Shown piece after piece: positions 36,619 to 44,517 of a stretch of 64,000 bases of DNA; the stretch's first letter is position 1, and each line of letters starts with the position of its first letter. The translations under genes and the position numbers were made by a program. Source of the stretch: Chitinophaga alhagiae. Its GTDB lineage: Bacteria > Bacteroidota > Bacteroidia > Chitinophagales > Chitinophagaceae. The stretch lies in assembly GCF_003568665.1 (NCBI RefSeq), contig NZ_QXMH01000002.1, positions 62,001 to 126,000 on the forward strand. Direction: 5' to 3'. The notes beneath the pieces are model-generated. The model ran no database searches and was not told the origin of the DNA. It worked only from the letters and a program-made list of their open reading frames with translations.

Positions 36619-37743
36619 ATGAGGCGGGAACTGATTATACTGGCAGTTTTGATGATTTTTTTGACGGGCACGGGTTTCCTGTACAAAACAGACCCCGGCA
36701 GCCTGCGGGCGCTCTATGAAAAGCCTGTGGCAGAATGGCCGCGGCCAGACATAGACTCCGGCGTGGTATGGACCGAATTTAAATCACTGCCGGGAACGGA
36801 TACTTCCTATTTCAGGATCATTGCGCAGCCGCAGGTAAAGCTGGGCAAACTGCTCTTCTTTGACCCGCTGCTGTCCAGCTCCAGCCAGATATCCTGCAGC
36901 AGCTGCCATGACCCGCACCTCTCCTGGGGAGACGGCCGCCGTGTGTCTCTGGGAAGCGACCACCTGCAGGGTACCCGCAACACGCCCAGCCTGCTCAACG
37001 TTGGCCAGCGCAAGTCTTTCTTCTGGGACGGCCGGGCCTTTTCTCTGGAAGACCAGGCCACCTTCCCCATTGAGGCGCATCATGAAATGAATATGGACGC
37101 CAAACAGCTCGGCCCCAAACTGGGCGCCATCAAGGCATACCGGGCATTGTTCAAAGATGCTTACGGCACGGAAGACATTTCCACCGAAAAGATAGTGAGC
37201 GCGCTGGCGGCCTTTCAAAAGACCATTACCAGCAGGAGAAGCCGCTTTGACAAGTTCCTGGACGGCGACCATAAAGCCATGACGGACGAAGAAATTCACG
37301 GCATGCACCTGTTCCGCACCAAGGCCCGCTGCATGAACTGCCACAATGGGCAGTTCCTTACAGACGAGAGCTTCCACAACATCGGCCTCACCTATTACAA
37401 ACGCAAGTATGAAGACCTGGGCCGCTACAACCTCACCAGCAACCCGGACGATGTGGGCAGATTCAAAACCCCTTCCCTGCGGGATGTGATGCATAACGCT
37501 CCCTGGATGCACAACGGCCTGTTTAACGATATTACGGGCATTGTGAACCTCTATAACAGCGGCATGCACATGATAGACCCCAAGCCGGAGCAAAAGCAGC
37601 AAGATAGGCTATATCCCTATACAGACCCGCTGCTGAAAAAACTGAACCTTACACGAGACGAAATAAAAGCGGTGGTAGCCTTTATGGACGCCATTACGGC
37701 CACGCAATACAAAATGCAGCGGCCGGAGCTGCCGAGAGATTAG
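36619..37743 (+). CDS. di-heme cytochrome c peroxidase (CcpA/MauG family)
   Basis: The 374-residue protein has an N-terminal membrane signal (LIILAVLMIFLTGTGFLY) and two c-type heme sites, Cys93-x2-Cys96-His97 (ISCSSCHDPH) and Cys238-x2-Cys241-His242 (ARCMNCHNGQ). Between and around them are LLNVGQRKSFFWDGRAFSLEDQ and FKTPSLRDVMHNAPWMHNG, the usual CCP segments with distal ligands. It acts in the periplasm, reducing peroxide or oxidising a protein or metal-ligand substrate. It is last in the receptor-DUF4876-DUF6850 operon, suggesting a redox step coupled to uptake. It ends before a strong terminator. Confidence 0.92.
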   Translation: MRRELIILAVLMIFLTGTGFLYKTDPGSLRALYEKPVAEWPRPDIDSGVVWTEFKSLPGTDTSYFRIIAQPQVKLGKLLFFDPLLSSSSQISCSSCHDPHLSWGDGRRVSLGSDHLQGTRNTPSLLNVGQRKSFFWDGRAFSLEDQATFPIEAHHEMNMDAKQLGPKLGAIKAYRALFKDAYGTEDISTEKIVSALAAFQKTITSRRSRFDKFLDGDHKAMTDEEIHGMHLFRTKARCMNCHNGQFLTDESFHNIGLTYYKRKYEDLGRYNLTSNPDDVGRFKTPSLRDVMHNAPWMHNGLFNDITGIVNLYNSGMHMIDPKPEQKQQDRLYPYTDPLLKKLNLTRDEIKAVVAFMDAITATQYKMQRPELPRD

Positions 37744-37810
37744 GCGCGGTCAGCGCACTATCACCCGGGAAATCCTGCCTGACCTGAACAAAAAAAAGCA
37801 TCCGCCATAA

Positions 37811-37847
37811 ATAATAAAGGCCTTCGCATTGCGAAGGCCTTTATTAT
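37811..37847. terminator. 17-bp bidirectional terminator
   Basis: ATAATAAAGGCCTTCGC (37811-37827) pairs perfectly with GCGAAGGCCTTTATTAT (37831-37847) over ATT. Both outer arms are AT-rich, so it can stop the peroxidase operon (+) and the small ORF on the minus strand. Confidence 0.85.
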
Positions 37848-37860
37848 GAAAAGAATTTTT

Positions 37861-38022
37861 TCAGCTATAGCCGAAAGTGTAAGATTTCTCCACCTTCCAG
37901 CTTTGACGCATGGCCCACCGGCCGTAGTTGTTTCTGCGAGACCTGTCAAAATAGAAACTCAGAAACTCCTTACATCTAGGATAGTACAGTCTGATGACGT
38001 ACATAGTAACAAATGTTAGCAT
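37861..38022 (-). CDS. small basic, aromatic-rich protein (47-53 residues), hypothetical
   Basis: On the minus strand an open frame runs from ATG 38022 (MLTFVTMYVIRLYYPRC) or ATG 38004 (MYVIRLYY) to TGA 37861-37863. The 47-residue form contains FYFDRSRRNNYGRWAMRQSW and ends VEKSYTFGYS. It is dense in Tyr, Phe, Trp and Arg, and its stop lies just before a strong bidirectional terminator, as for a real gene. The region is unusually AT-rich for this genome. I know no family; chance ORF remains possible. Confidence 0.4.
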   Translation of the reverse strand: MLTFVTMYVIRLYYPRCKEFLSFYFDRSRRNNYGRWAMRQSWKVEKSYTFGYS

Positions 38023-38220
38023 AGGGATATGGTTATAGGATTTATAGGCTCGTTTTCATAGTTGTACCCTTTTGGCACTACTGTACTTTTCTGTGAATCA
38101 GTTCCGTGGTATTTATAAGGCACCCGGCGTGTTGCCGGTACACACAATGCCGCTCAAAACATATAGGATTTCAAATATAGTTTTATAATTTAAAGTATAG
38201 TATAACACGTATGTGTAATT
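38023..38220. other. AT-rich intergenic stretch upstream of the small ORF
   Basis: Low-GC sequence compared with its neighbours. I see no gene. It would hold the promoter of the minus-strand small ORF and the 3' flank of the SDR gene, but no exact TAnnTTTG pair stands out. Confidence 0.4.
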
Positions 38221-38982
38221 TTACCGGTGAATATAATAGGCATTGGCCTGCGCCGTGGGCGTTATCACCAGGTCATTGATACAAACGTGGGGAGGCAGGG
38301 AGCAGCAGTAATACACCACATCCGCCACATCCTGCCCGCTGAGGGGCGTAAAGCCCTTGTATACATCTTTGGCCTTGCCTTCATCCCCCTTGAACCGTAC
38401 CAGCGAAAATTCCGTTTCCGCCGCGCCCGGGTGTACCGCCGTTACCTTGATATTGTAAGGCAGCAGGTCTATGCGCATACCTTGGGAAAGCGCGTCTACC
38501 GCCGCTTTGCTGGCACAGTACACATTCCCTTTGGCATATACGGTTTTGGCGGCGGTAGAGCCTATGTTAATGATATGCCCTTGCCGGCGCGCTTTCATCC
38601 AGGGCATAACAATGCGGGATACATACAACAGGCCTTTTACATTGGTATCCAGCATGGTGTCCCAGTCATCGGTGTTGCCTTCGTCTATGGGGGAGAGGTC
38701 AAGCGCAAGACCGGCGTTGTTCACCAGCACGTTGATGGCCTGCCATTCAGCCGGCAGAGAGCCAAGGGCAGCCTCGCAGGCGGCTTTGCTGCGTACGTCA
38801 AATGCGAGGGTATGGGCCTTGACCTTGTACTGCTCCTGCAGCCGTTGCTGCAATTGCTGCAGGCGCTCTTGCCGGCGGCCGGTAATAATGAGGTGATAAC
38901 CTTCTCTGGCAAACCGTTCTGCGCAGGCTTCACCAAACCCGGCTGTAGCGCCGGTAATGAGGGCAATTTTTCCAGTCGTCAT
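38221..38982 (-). CDS. SDR family NADP-dependent oxidoreductase (YdfG-like)
   Basis: The 253-residue classical short-chain dehydrogenase has the cofactor loop TGATAGFGEACAERF near residue 10 and ITGRRQERLQQL near 33, whose arginines favour NADP. NVLVNNAGLALDLSP lies near 87 and INIGSTAAKTVYAKGNVYCASKAA near 138-161 gives the catalytic Ser and Tyr-x3-Lys. HPGAAETEFS follows. The pattern is closest to YdfG-type 3-hydroxy acid / malonic semialdehyde reductases. It is downstream of two surface-protein genes with an 11-bp gap but shares no obvious function with them. Confidence 0.88.
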   Translation of the reverse strand: MTTGKIALITGATAGFGEACAERFAREGYHLIITGRRQERLQQLQQRLQEQYKVKAHTLAFDVRSKAACEAALGSLPAEWQAINVLVNNAGLALDLSPIDEGNTDDWDTMLDTNVKGLLYVSRIVMPWMKARRQGHIINIGSTAAKTVYAKGNVYCASKAAVDALSQGMRIDLLPYNIKVTAVHPGAAETEFSLVRFKGDEGKAKDVYKGFTPLSGQDVADVVYYCCSLPPHVCINDLVITPTAQANAYYIHR

Positions 38983-38993
38983 GGTGCGTTTGT

Positions 38994-40922
38994 TTAACGC
39001 AGCAAAGTTACCGTTCCTTTCTTTGAAATTTTCTGCCCGTTGAGATCGGTGCCTTCCAGTATCCAGAGGTAGGTGTCAATAGAGGCCGGCCGGCCCCTGT
39101 AATAGCCGTCCCAGCCTCGGCGGAAGTCGAGCGAATCGAATATCAGCTCACCCCAGCGGTTGAAAATGCGGAAGTAGGCGTATTCTTTAATGCCTACCGG
39201 CGTGAACCGGAAAAAGTCGTTCAGCCCGTCGCCATTGGGCGTAAAGGCGTTGGGAATGTAAAATTCGGGGCCGGTATAATATTTCACATTGATCGTATCA
39301 TATCCGAAGCAGCCTTGCTGGTTGCTGACCCGCAATACAAAGTCTATCTCGCTGTTCCAGTTCAGCAGCGGGTCACGCGCATTAGGATTGTTCAACCCGG
39401 TGGGTGGGGACCAGGCATAGATCTCCCCGCCGGAGCCTTGCAACTGCAGCGGCTGCCCCCGCGCCAGGATGGTATCATTGCCGGCAAAGGGATTGACCTC
39501 GTATAGCCGGAAGTTCTGGGTAACGGTAGACGAGCAACCCCGGTCTGTTTCCAGCTGCAACGACACGCTGTATACCCCTCCCCGGGGAAAGCGGTATACG
39601 GGGTTGGGCACCAGGGCCGTGTCTAGCGGCGTATCCGGCACGCCAAAATCCCATTTGCGCGAAGTGATGCTGCCGTAGCGGTAGCTGGAGGTATCATTGA
39701 ACTGTATGGGGTTTTCCCGGCAAAGCCCGCTGATGGTAAAGCCGGTGCGCAGGCCGGGGTAATTGTTGATGCGGCCGGTGATACTGTCTGTGCAGGGGAG
39801 GCCGGGGTTGACGATCAGTTTAACCGTATAGGAGCCTGTGTCCGGGAAATGATGGAAGAACACGTTGCGGGAATCCGTGATGGTGTCCGTTCCATCGCTG
39901 AACGTCCATTGGTAGGTGGAAGTAAAGCCGGCTACGCTGTTGTTGGTAATGGGCACGGCAAAGCCCAGCGTATCGTTGCAATGGTTGAGCAGGCTGGGGG
40001 TGGAGGCGGTAATGCGTGTTACGCAATTGTATACGGTGATGAGAATATCTTTATGATGCACGCCCAGCAACCGGCCCGTGGCACGGTCCCATTCAGACAC
40101 GCATACGGATACTACAAACTTGCCAGACCTGTCCGGCACGCCGGTAATAAGCCCGTTATTGTCAATGGCCATGGCGGGGTTGCCGCCCATAGGCCCGCCT
40201 CCGTGATAGGGCGGAATATAGCTGACCGTGGTGGTGTAAGGCGGGGGGGATACGGCCTCGCTGGTGCGGGACGTGCCCCCGGCCAGCGCGCTGCAGAGGG
40301 AATAGGTCAGACTGTCCCCGTCAGGGTCTGTAGCGGAATAATTATAGCGGAAGGGGAGGCCGGAGCAGATCACAGGCGCTTCATCAATCCCGAAGTAGGC
40401 GCTGTTGTTACCGGGCCTTGAATCGCTGCCGGGTATCACGGTGTAGAAAGTAGACCCTTCTCTTTCGGAGTTGTAAATGTTGGTCAGCGCCTCACCGCGG
40501 CAGCAGCGCTGATAGGATACGGTATAGCCGCCGGGCACTGGCGCCAGGTTGATGGTATCACTTTCATAGAAGGCTACTTCCAGGTAAATAGTTTGCGGCG
40601 CCAGGCAGGGGTTTTTCAACGTGTCGCGGATGGCGCGGGTCACCTTGATCTCCATCATTCTGGCGGCTGTAACACGCTGGCCGGAAGAATTGAAAATATT
40701 GACAGGCACGGGGTTCTCAAAATAGTCCAGGCAGCCCTGGCGCGTGCCGCATACAAAGTCTCCGTCCCGGTAGAGTTTCAGGGTAAAAATATAACGATAG
40801 GTCCCATTAGTGGCATTAAATCCTACTGTGCGGTAGTAGATCTCACCGCCGATGATATGATACGCACTCGCGGTGCTGATCAACATCCAGCTTAGTATAA
40901 GAAGGGTAACAGATTTGCCCAT
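38994..40922 (-). CDS. PKD-domain surface protein with type IX secretion type B sorting domain
   Basis: The 642-residue secreted protein has a signal (VTLLILSWMLISTASA). An N-terminal conserved region (YHIIGGEIYYRTVGF, YQRCCRGEALTNIYN) is followed by Cadherin/PKD-like parts (YSATDPDGDSLTYSLC; WTFSDGTDTI with GSYTVKLIV). The C-terminal gliding-motility-associated domain has YIPNAFTPNGDGLNDFFRF, FNRWGELIFDS, WDGYYRGRPA and TYLWILEGTD. That CTD sends it through SprA. It is a shorter paralogue of the next gene upstream. Such proteins are cell-surface adhesins or released factors; no catalytic domain is visible. Confidence 0.88.
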   Translation of the reverse strand: MGKSVTLLILSWMLISTASAYHIIGGEIYYRTVGFNATNGTYRYIFTLKLYRDGDFVCGTRQGCLDYFENPVPVNIFNSSGQRVTAARMMEIKVTRAIRDTLKNPCLAPQTIYLEVAFYESDTINLAPVPGGYTVSYQRCCRGEALTNIYNSEREGSTFYTVIPGSDSRPGNNSAYFGIDEAPVICSGLPFRYNYSATDPDGDSLTYSLCSALAGGTSRTSEAVSPPPYTTTVSYIPPYHGGGPMGGNPAMAIDNNGLITGVPDRSGKFVVSVCVSEWDRATGRLLGVHHKDILITVYNCVTRITASTPSLLNHCNDTLGFAVPITNNSVAGFTSTYQWTFSDGTDTITDSRNVFFHHFPDTGSYTVKLIVNPGLPCTDSITGRINNYPGLRTGFTISGLCRENPIQFNDTSSYRYGSITSRKWDFGVPDTPLDTALVPNPVYRFPRGGVYSVSLQLETDRGCSSTVTQNFRLYEVNPFAGNDTILARGQPLQLQGSGGEIYAWSPPTGLNNPNARDPLLNWNSEIDFVLRVSNQQGCFGYDTINVKYYTGPEFYIPNAFTPNGDGLNDFFRFTPVGIKEYAYFRIFNRWGELIFDSLDFRRGWDGYYRGRPASIDTYLWILEGTDLNGQKISKKGTVTLLR

Positions 40923-41112
40923 GGGGTAAGGCTTTCTTGTTATACTGAATTTACGGAAAATAAAGGGCCTGCTGAAATATAAATAGCCGGAAAACCGCCA
41001 CAGTTCTATATATTAAAGATAATAAAGTGTAATGCTTTAGTTGATAGATTTATCCGGAAAAAGGGTAGAAAGAAATGTGGAGCGGCAAGTTTTGGGACGG
41101 GTATAGGGGGTA
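40923..41112 (-). other. 190-bp spacer between the two type B CTD genes
   Basis: AT-rich spacer with no gene. A GCCCTTTATTTTCC stretch on the minus strand is only a partial match to TAnnTTTG. Nothing else is seen. Confidence 0.4.
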
Positions 41113-43698
41113 TCAGCGCACCAGGGTTACAGTGCCTTTATATTCAACCATTTGCCCTGTTTCGTTCAGCCCGCCTACTACCCAAACGTAGGTACCGTTG
41201 GCTGCGGGGCCGCCGCGTTGCTGTCCGTCCCAGCCTTTCATATATTCCTGCGTGCTGAACACCAGCTCCCCCCAGCGGTTGTACACCCTGAAGTAGTCCA
41301 GTTTTGTAATGCCTACCGGCAGTGGCCTGAATATGTCATTGAGGCCATCTCCATTGGGCGAGAAAGCATTAGGTACATATATTTCAGGCCCGGCCATAAA
41401 ACGGAGATTGATATCATCTTCTCCCAAACAACCTTCCGGCGTGTATACCTTTAAGTGATAGGTGAACGTGCGGTCAATAGTGGTAATGGGGTTGGGAATG
41501 TCGGGATCGCTGAGCCCTTCCGCGGGAGACCATTGATAGGTATACCCGCCGCTGCCGTTCAACTGGAAGGGCCGGCCCTTGATCACAATGGTATCGTTGC
41601 CGGCAAAGGCCGGCACCGGCGGTACAACGTTCACCGTAACGGAAGATGTAATGGGTTTGGGGCATCCCAGTGTGTCCGTTACCGTTACCGTGTAGGTGGT
41701 GGTGTCTGTTGGCCAGGCCAGGGTACGGGGTTGGCGCGGACTGGTCAGCGTGCCGGCGGGAGACCAGTTGTAAAATGCCCCGCCGCTGGCTTCCAGCCAG
41801 ATGCTTTCTCCATGGCAGATGGTGGCATCTGCGCCGGCGTAAGCGGCCGGCGGGTCTACCAGTTTGTAAAAAACAGAGTCTCGCGCGGAGCAGTTGCCCA
41901 GCGTTACCAGTATTTCATACTGCGTGCTTCTTGCGGGCACAATGGTTTGCGAGCGCTGCGTACCTACTATCTGCCTGGTATCAAGGTCTGTCCAGGTGAA
42001 GGCGTAAGGCCCGTCTACCACCGCGTTCAATGATATGGGGTCTCCTGTGCAGATCACACTGTCTGCCGGTGCGGTGACCAGCAGTTTGTCCTTTACATCA
42101 ATAAACACTTTTTGGGTGTTCACACATCCCGTCTGGTCGGTAAAGGTTACTTCGTAAGTAGTATCTACCCGTGGCGCTACTGTGGGCGTGGCCGTGTTCT
42201 CCCCGGTGATGTTGTACAGCGGCTGCCACTGGTATGTGCCGGCCAGGCTGCTTTCTGCGTTGAGTTGCAGGGCGTCCAGGATGCACAGTGCGGTATCGCC
42301 CGTGGTGGTAAAGGGCGGCTTGTCGTAGATCAGCAGCGTGTCAGAGATGGTCCGTTCGCAACCTTTGTCCGTTTGCATAAAAAGTTTAACAACATAATTG
42401 CCCGGCTGGGTGTATTGCCATTGTGAGGCGGCAAGGTTAGAGGTATCATGTTGCAGGCTGGCTTCGCCAAAATCCCATTTCAGGTACTCAAAATTGCCCA
42501 CATCGTTGGTAGAGGTGTTGGTGAAAGTGGTGGGCTGTGTAGTGCAAAGGCCGGCAAAATCAAAAGACGGCCGCAGGAAGGGATATACATGCACGGTGGC
42601 AAAGGTACTGTCTCCGCAGCTGCTGTTGGGGTCTACCACCAGCTTCACCTGGTAGGTACCCTGTGTGGCGTAGGTATGCGGAAAGGTGCTGAGGTCTGTG
42701 GTGGAGAACGGCGCGGAGCCATCCCCGAAATCCCATACGTATTCTTTGCCTACGGTGCTCTGGTTGCTGAAATTGATCGTATAGCCGTCACAGTCCGCAT
42801 ACTTGTCCGGCATGGCCGCTGTTACCTGCCGTACGCAGGATTCCACGGTGAACTGGAATTCTTTCCGGTGCTCGCCGATCAGCACACCGTTGCGATACTC
42901 ATGGGCAGATACTGTTACAATATAGAGGCCGCTGCGGGGGGCAATGCCGGAAATAAGGCCGGTTTGCGGATCTATGGTCACTTTGTCTCCCAACGGCTGC
43001 GCCGCGGTAAAAGGGTTGTTGTACTCTACCGTTTCTCCCGGCCCGCCAGACCTGACGGGTTTAGGGTCTGCCTGGGTGCCGCCTTTATAGGCGGTTGAAA
43101 AGGAATAGACCAGTGAATCGCCATCGGGGTCAACGGCCGCAAAATTGTACCGGAAGCGGTTATTGGCGCAAACAATAGCGCCCCTTTCCGCATCAAAGCG
43201 GGGGCTTTTATTATTTTGAAAGCCGCCGGCCGTACCGGGAATGCGGGTGAAGTAGGTAGCGCCCACATCGTTGGCGTTAGAAGAGATATTGGTGAGGCCG
43301 GTACGCCGGCAACAACGTTGAAACGTGGCCAGGTAACCGTTTGTATTTGCGGGCAATTTTACGGTGCCGCTGTAATAGGCTATCTGGTAACATACCGTAG
43401 GCGGGTTCACAATGCAGGGATCTATGTCTGTAGCGCCGTAACGCTGCATGCTGCCGCGGTCAAATTCATAGCTGTTTACCAGCGCTCCGCCCGCGTGGTA
43501 AATAGTGATGAAAGCCTCCGCGTCAATTTGGGAGGGAGTGGCATCGCAGCGGATAAAAAGTTTGAGGGTGATCTCGTAAACATTGTCTGCCCCTTCCGCC
43601 CTCACAAAATTATAATACATTTCCCCGCCGATAACATGATCGGCCCTTGCAGCCATAGCACCCAGGCCCAAGAGGAATATAAGCAGCAGTTTCCGCAA
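41113..43698 (-). CDS. large PKD-domain surface protein with type IX secretion type B sorting domain
   Basis: The 861-residue protein must start at TTG 43698, because a stop codon lies four codons upstream. It opens with a signal (LLLIFLLGLGAMAARA). The N-terminal region (DHVIGGEMYYNFVRA, FQRCCRRTGLTNISSN, FAAVDPDGDSLVYSF) aligns by eye with its neighbour. PKD domains (VWDFGDGSAPF with GTYQVKLVV; KWDFGEASL) and Ig-like repeats follow. The type B sorting domain ends it (YVPNAFSPNGDGLNDIFRP, YNRWGELVFST, WDGQQRGGPAANGTYVW). It starts 12 bp after the hydrolase stop, so it may share the lnt transcript. Probably an adhesin. Confidence 0.88.
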   Translation of the reverse strand: MRKLLLIFLLGLGAMAARADHVIGGEMYYNFVRAEGADNVYEITLKLFIRCDATPSQIDAEAFITIYHAGGALVNSYEFDRGSMQRYGATDIDPCIVNPPTVCYQIAYYSGTVKLPANTNGYLATFQRCCRRTGLTNISSNANDVGATYFTRIPGTAGGFQNNKSPRFDAERGAIVCANNRFRYNFAAVDPDGDSLVYSFSTAYKGGTQADPKPVRSGGPGETVEYNNPFTAAQPLGDKVTIDPQTGLISGIAPRSGLYIVTVSAHEYRNGVLIGEHRKEFQFTVESCVRQVTAAMPDKYADCDGYTINFSNQSTVGKEYVWDFGDGSAPFSTTDLSTFPHTYATQGTYQVKLVVDPNSSCGDSTFATVHVYPFLRPSFDFAGLCTTQPTTFTNTSTNDVGNFEYLKWDFGEASLQHDTSNLAASQWQYTQPGNYVVKLFMQTDKGCERTISDTLLIYDKPPFTTTGDTALCILDALQLNAESSLAGTYQWQPLYNITGENTATPTVAPRVDTTYEVTFTDQTGCVNTQKVFIDVKDKLLVTAPADSVICTGDPISLNAVVDGPYAFTWTDLDTRQIVGTQRSQTIVPARSTQYEILVTLGNCSARDSVFYKLVDPPAAYAGADATICHGESIWLEASGGAFYNWSPAGTLTSPRQPRTLAWPTDTTTYTVTVTDTLGCPKPITSSVTVNVVPPVPAFAGNDTIVIKGRPFQLNGSGGYTYQWSPAEGLSDPDIPNPITTIDRTFTYHLKVYTPEGCLGEDDINLRFMAGPEIYVPNAFSPNGDGLNDIFRPLPVGITKLDYFRVYNRWGELVFSTQEYMKGWDGQQRGGPAANGTYVWVVGGLNETGQMVEYKGTVTLVR

Positions 43699-43710
43699 TG
43701 TTTGTGAGTG

Positions 43711-44517
43711 CTACGACGAATGTTGGCAAAATGCAACGAAATGGTGTAATACCAGGTTACTTTCTTCATATACTTCCAGCAGCCCCATATGCCCTACCTG
43801 GTCAAAAATATGTATGCTGGCTACGGCCGGCATGGTTACTTGTGGTAACGAATTATCAAGCGGCACCGCCTGGTCTTCCTTGCCGATCACGAACAGTACC
43901 GGTACCTGGATGGTTGCAAGCACTTCCGTGCGGTCCGGCCGGGCCATCATGGCTTCGTAATAGGCAATACAGCCCTCCGGGGTGGCGGTGGCCAGCGCCT
44001 GCTGGATGTAGTTGTCTACCCTTGCTGCCTGCTGGTTGCGGAAAGCAGCGGCAAACATACTGGGCAGCGTTTGCCGGAAGAAAGACTCCAGCCCGTATTG
44101 CTGTATCATGCGGATGGATTTTTGCCGCCCCTCCTTTTTCTCCTCACTGTCCGGCCTGGCCGTGGAGCTGAACAGCCCCAGCCCTTCCAGCAGGTGCGCA
44201 TATTTTTCAGCAAACGCCAGGGCCACGTAGCCGCCCATGGAATGGCCTATCATGGTTACCTGGCTGATGTTTTCCTCTACCAGTATGGCATATATGAACT
44301 CAGCCATACTTTCTATGCTGAGGCCGTCTGTTAACTGCGATCTGCCGGTGCCAGGCAGGTCAGGCACCAGTACGCGGTAGTGGTTGCGCAAAAAGGCGGT
44401 CTGGTGTTCCCACACGGAATGATCTTCTGCAAAGCCATGCAGCAATATTACTGCCTTTCCTTCTCCTTCAGACCAGTATGCGCCTTCGCGGCCGCCGTTA
44501 TTGATTGTTTTCCACAT
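43711..44517 (-). CDS. alpha/beta-fold hydrolase
   Basis: The 268-residue hydrolase has the oxyanion motif ILLHGFAEDHSVW near residue 25, VLVPDLPGTGRS near 50, the nucleophile Ser94 in TMIGHSMGGYVALAF, an acid in VLFVIGKEDQAVP near 213 and the histidine in DQVGHMGLLE near 247. No signal peptide is present, so it is cytoplasmic. Substrate is not deducible; esterases, haloperoxidase-like and MenH-like enzymes share this pattern. Its start overlaps the lnt stop by 20 bp, so the two are translationally coupled. Confidence 0.88.
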   Translation of the reverse strand: MWKTINNGGREGAYWSEGEGKAVILLHGFAEDHSVWEHQTAFLRNHYRVLVPDLPGTGRSQLTDGLSIESMAEFIYAILVEENISQVTMIGHSMGGYVALAFAEKYAHLLEGLGLFSSTARPDSEEKKEGRQKSIRMIQQYGLESFFRQTLPSMFAAAFRNQQAARVDNYIQQALATATPEGCIAYYEAMMARPDRTEVLATIQVPVLFVIGKEDQAVPLDNSLPQVTMPAVASIHIFDQVGHMGLLEVYEESNLVLHHFVAFCQHSS

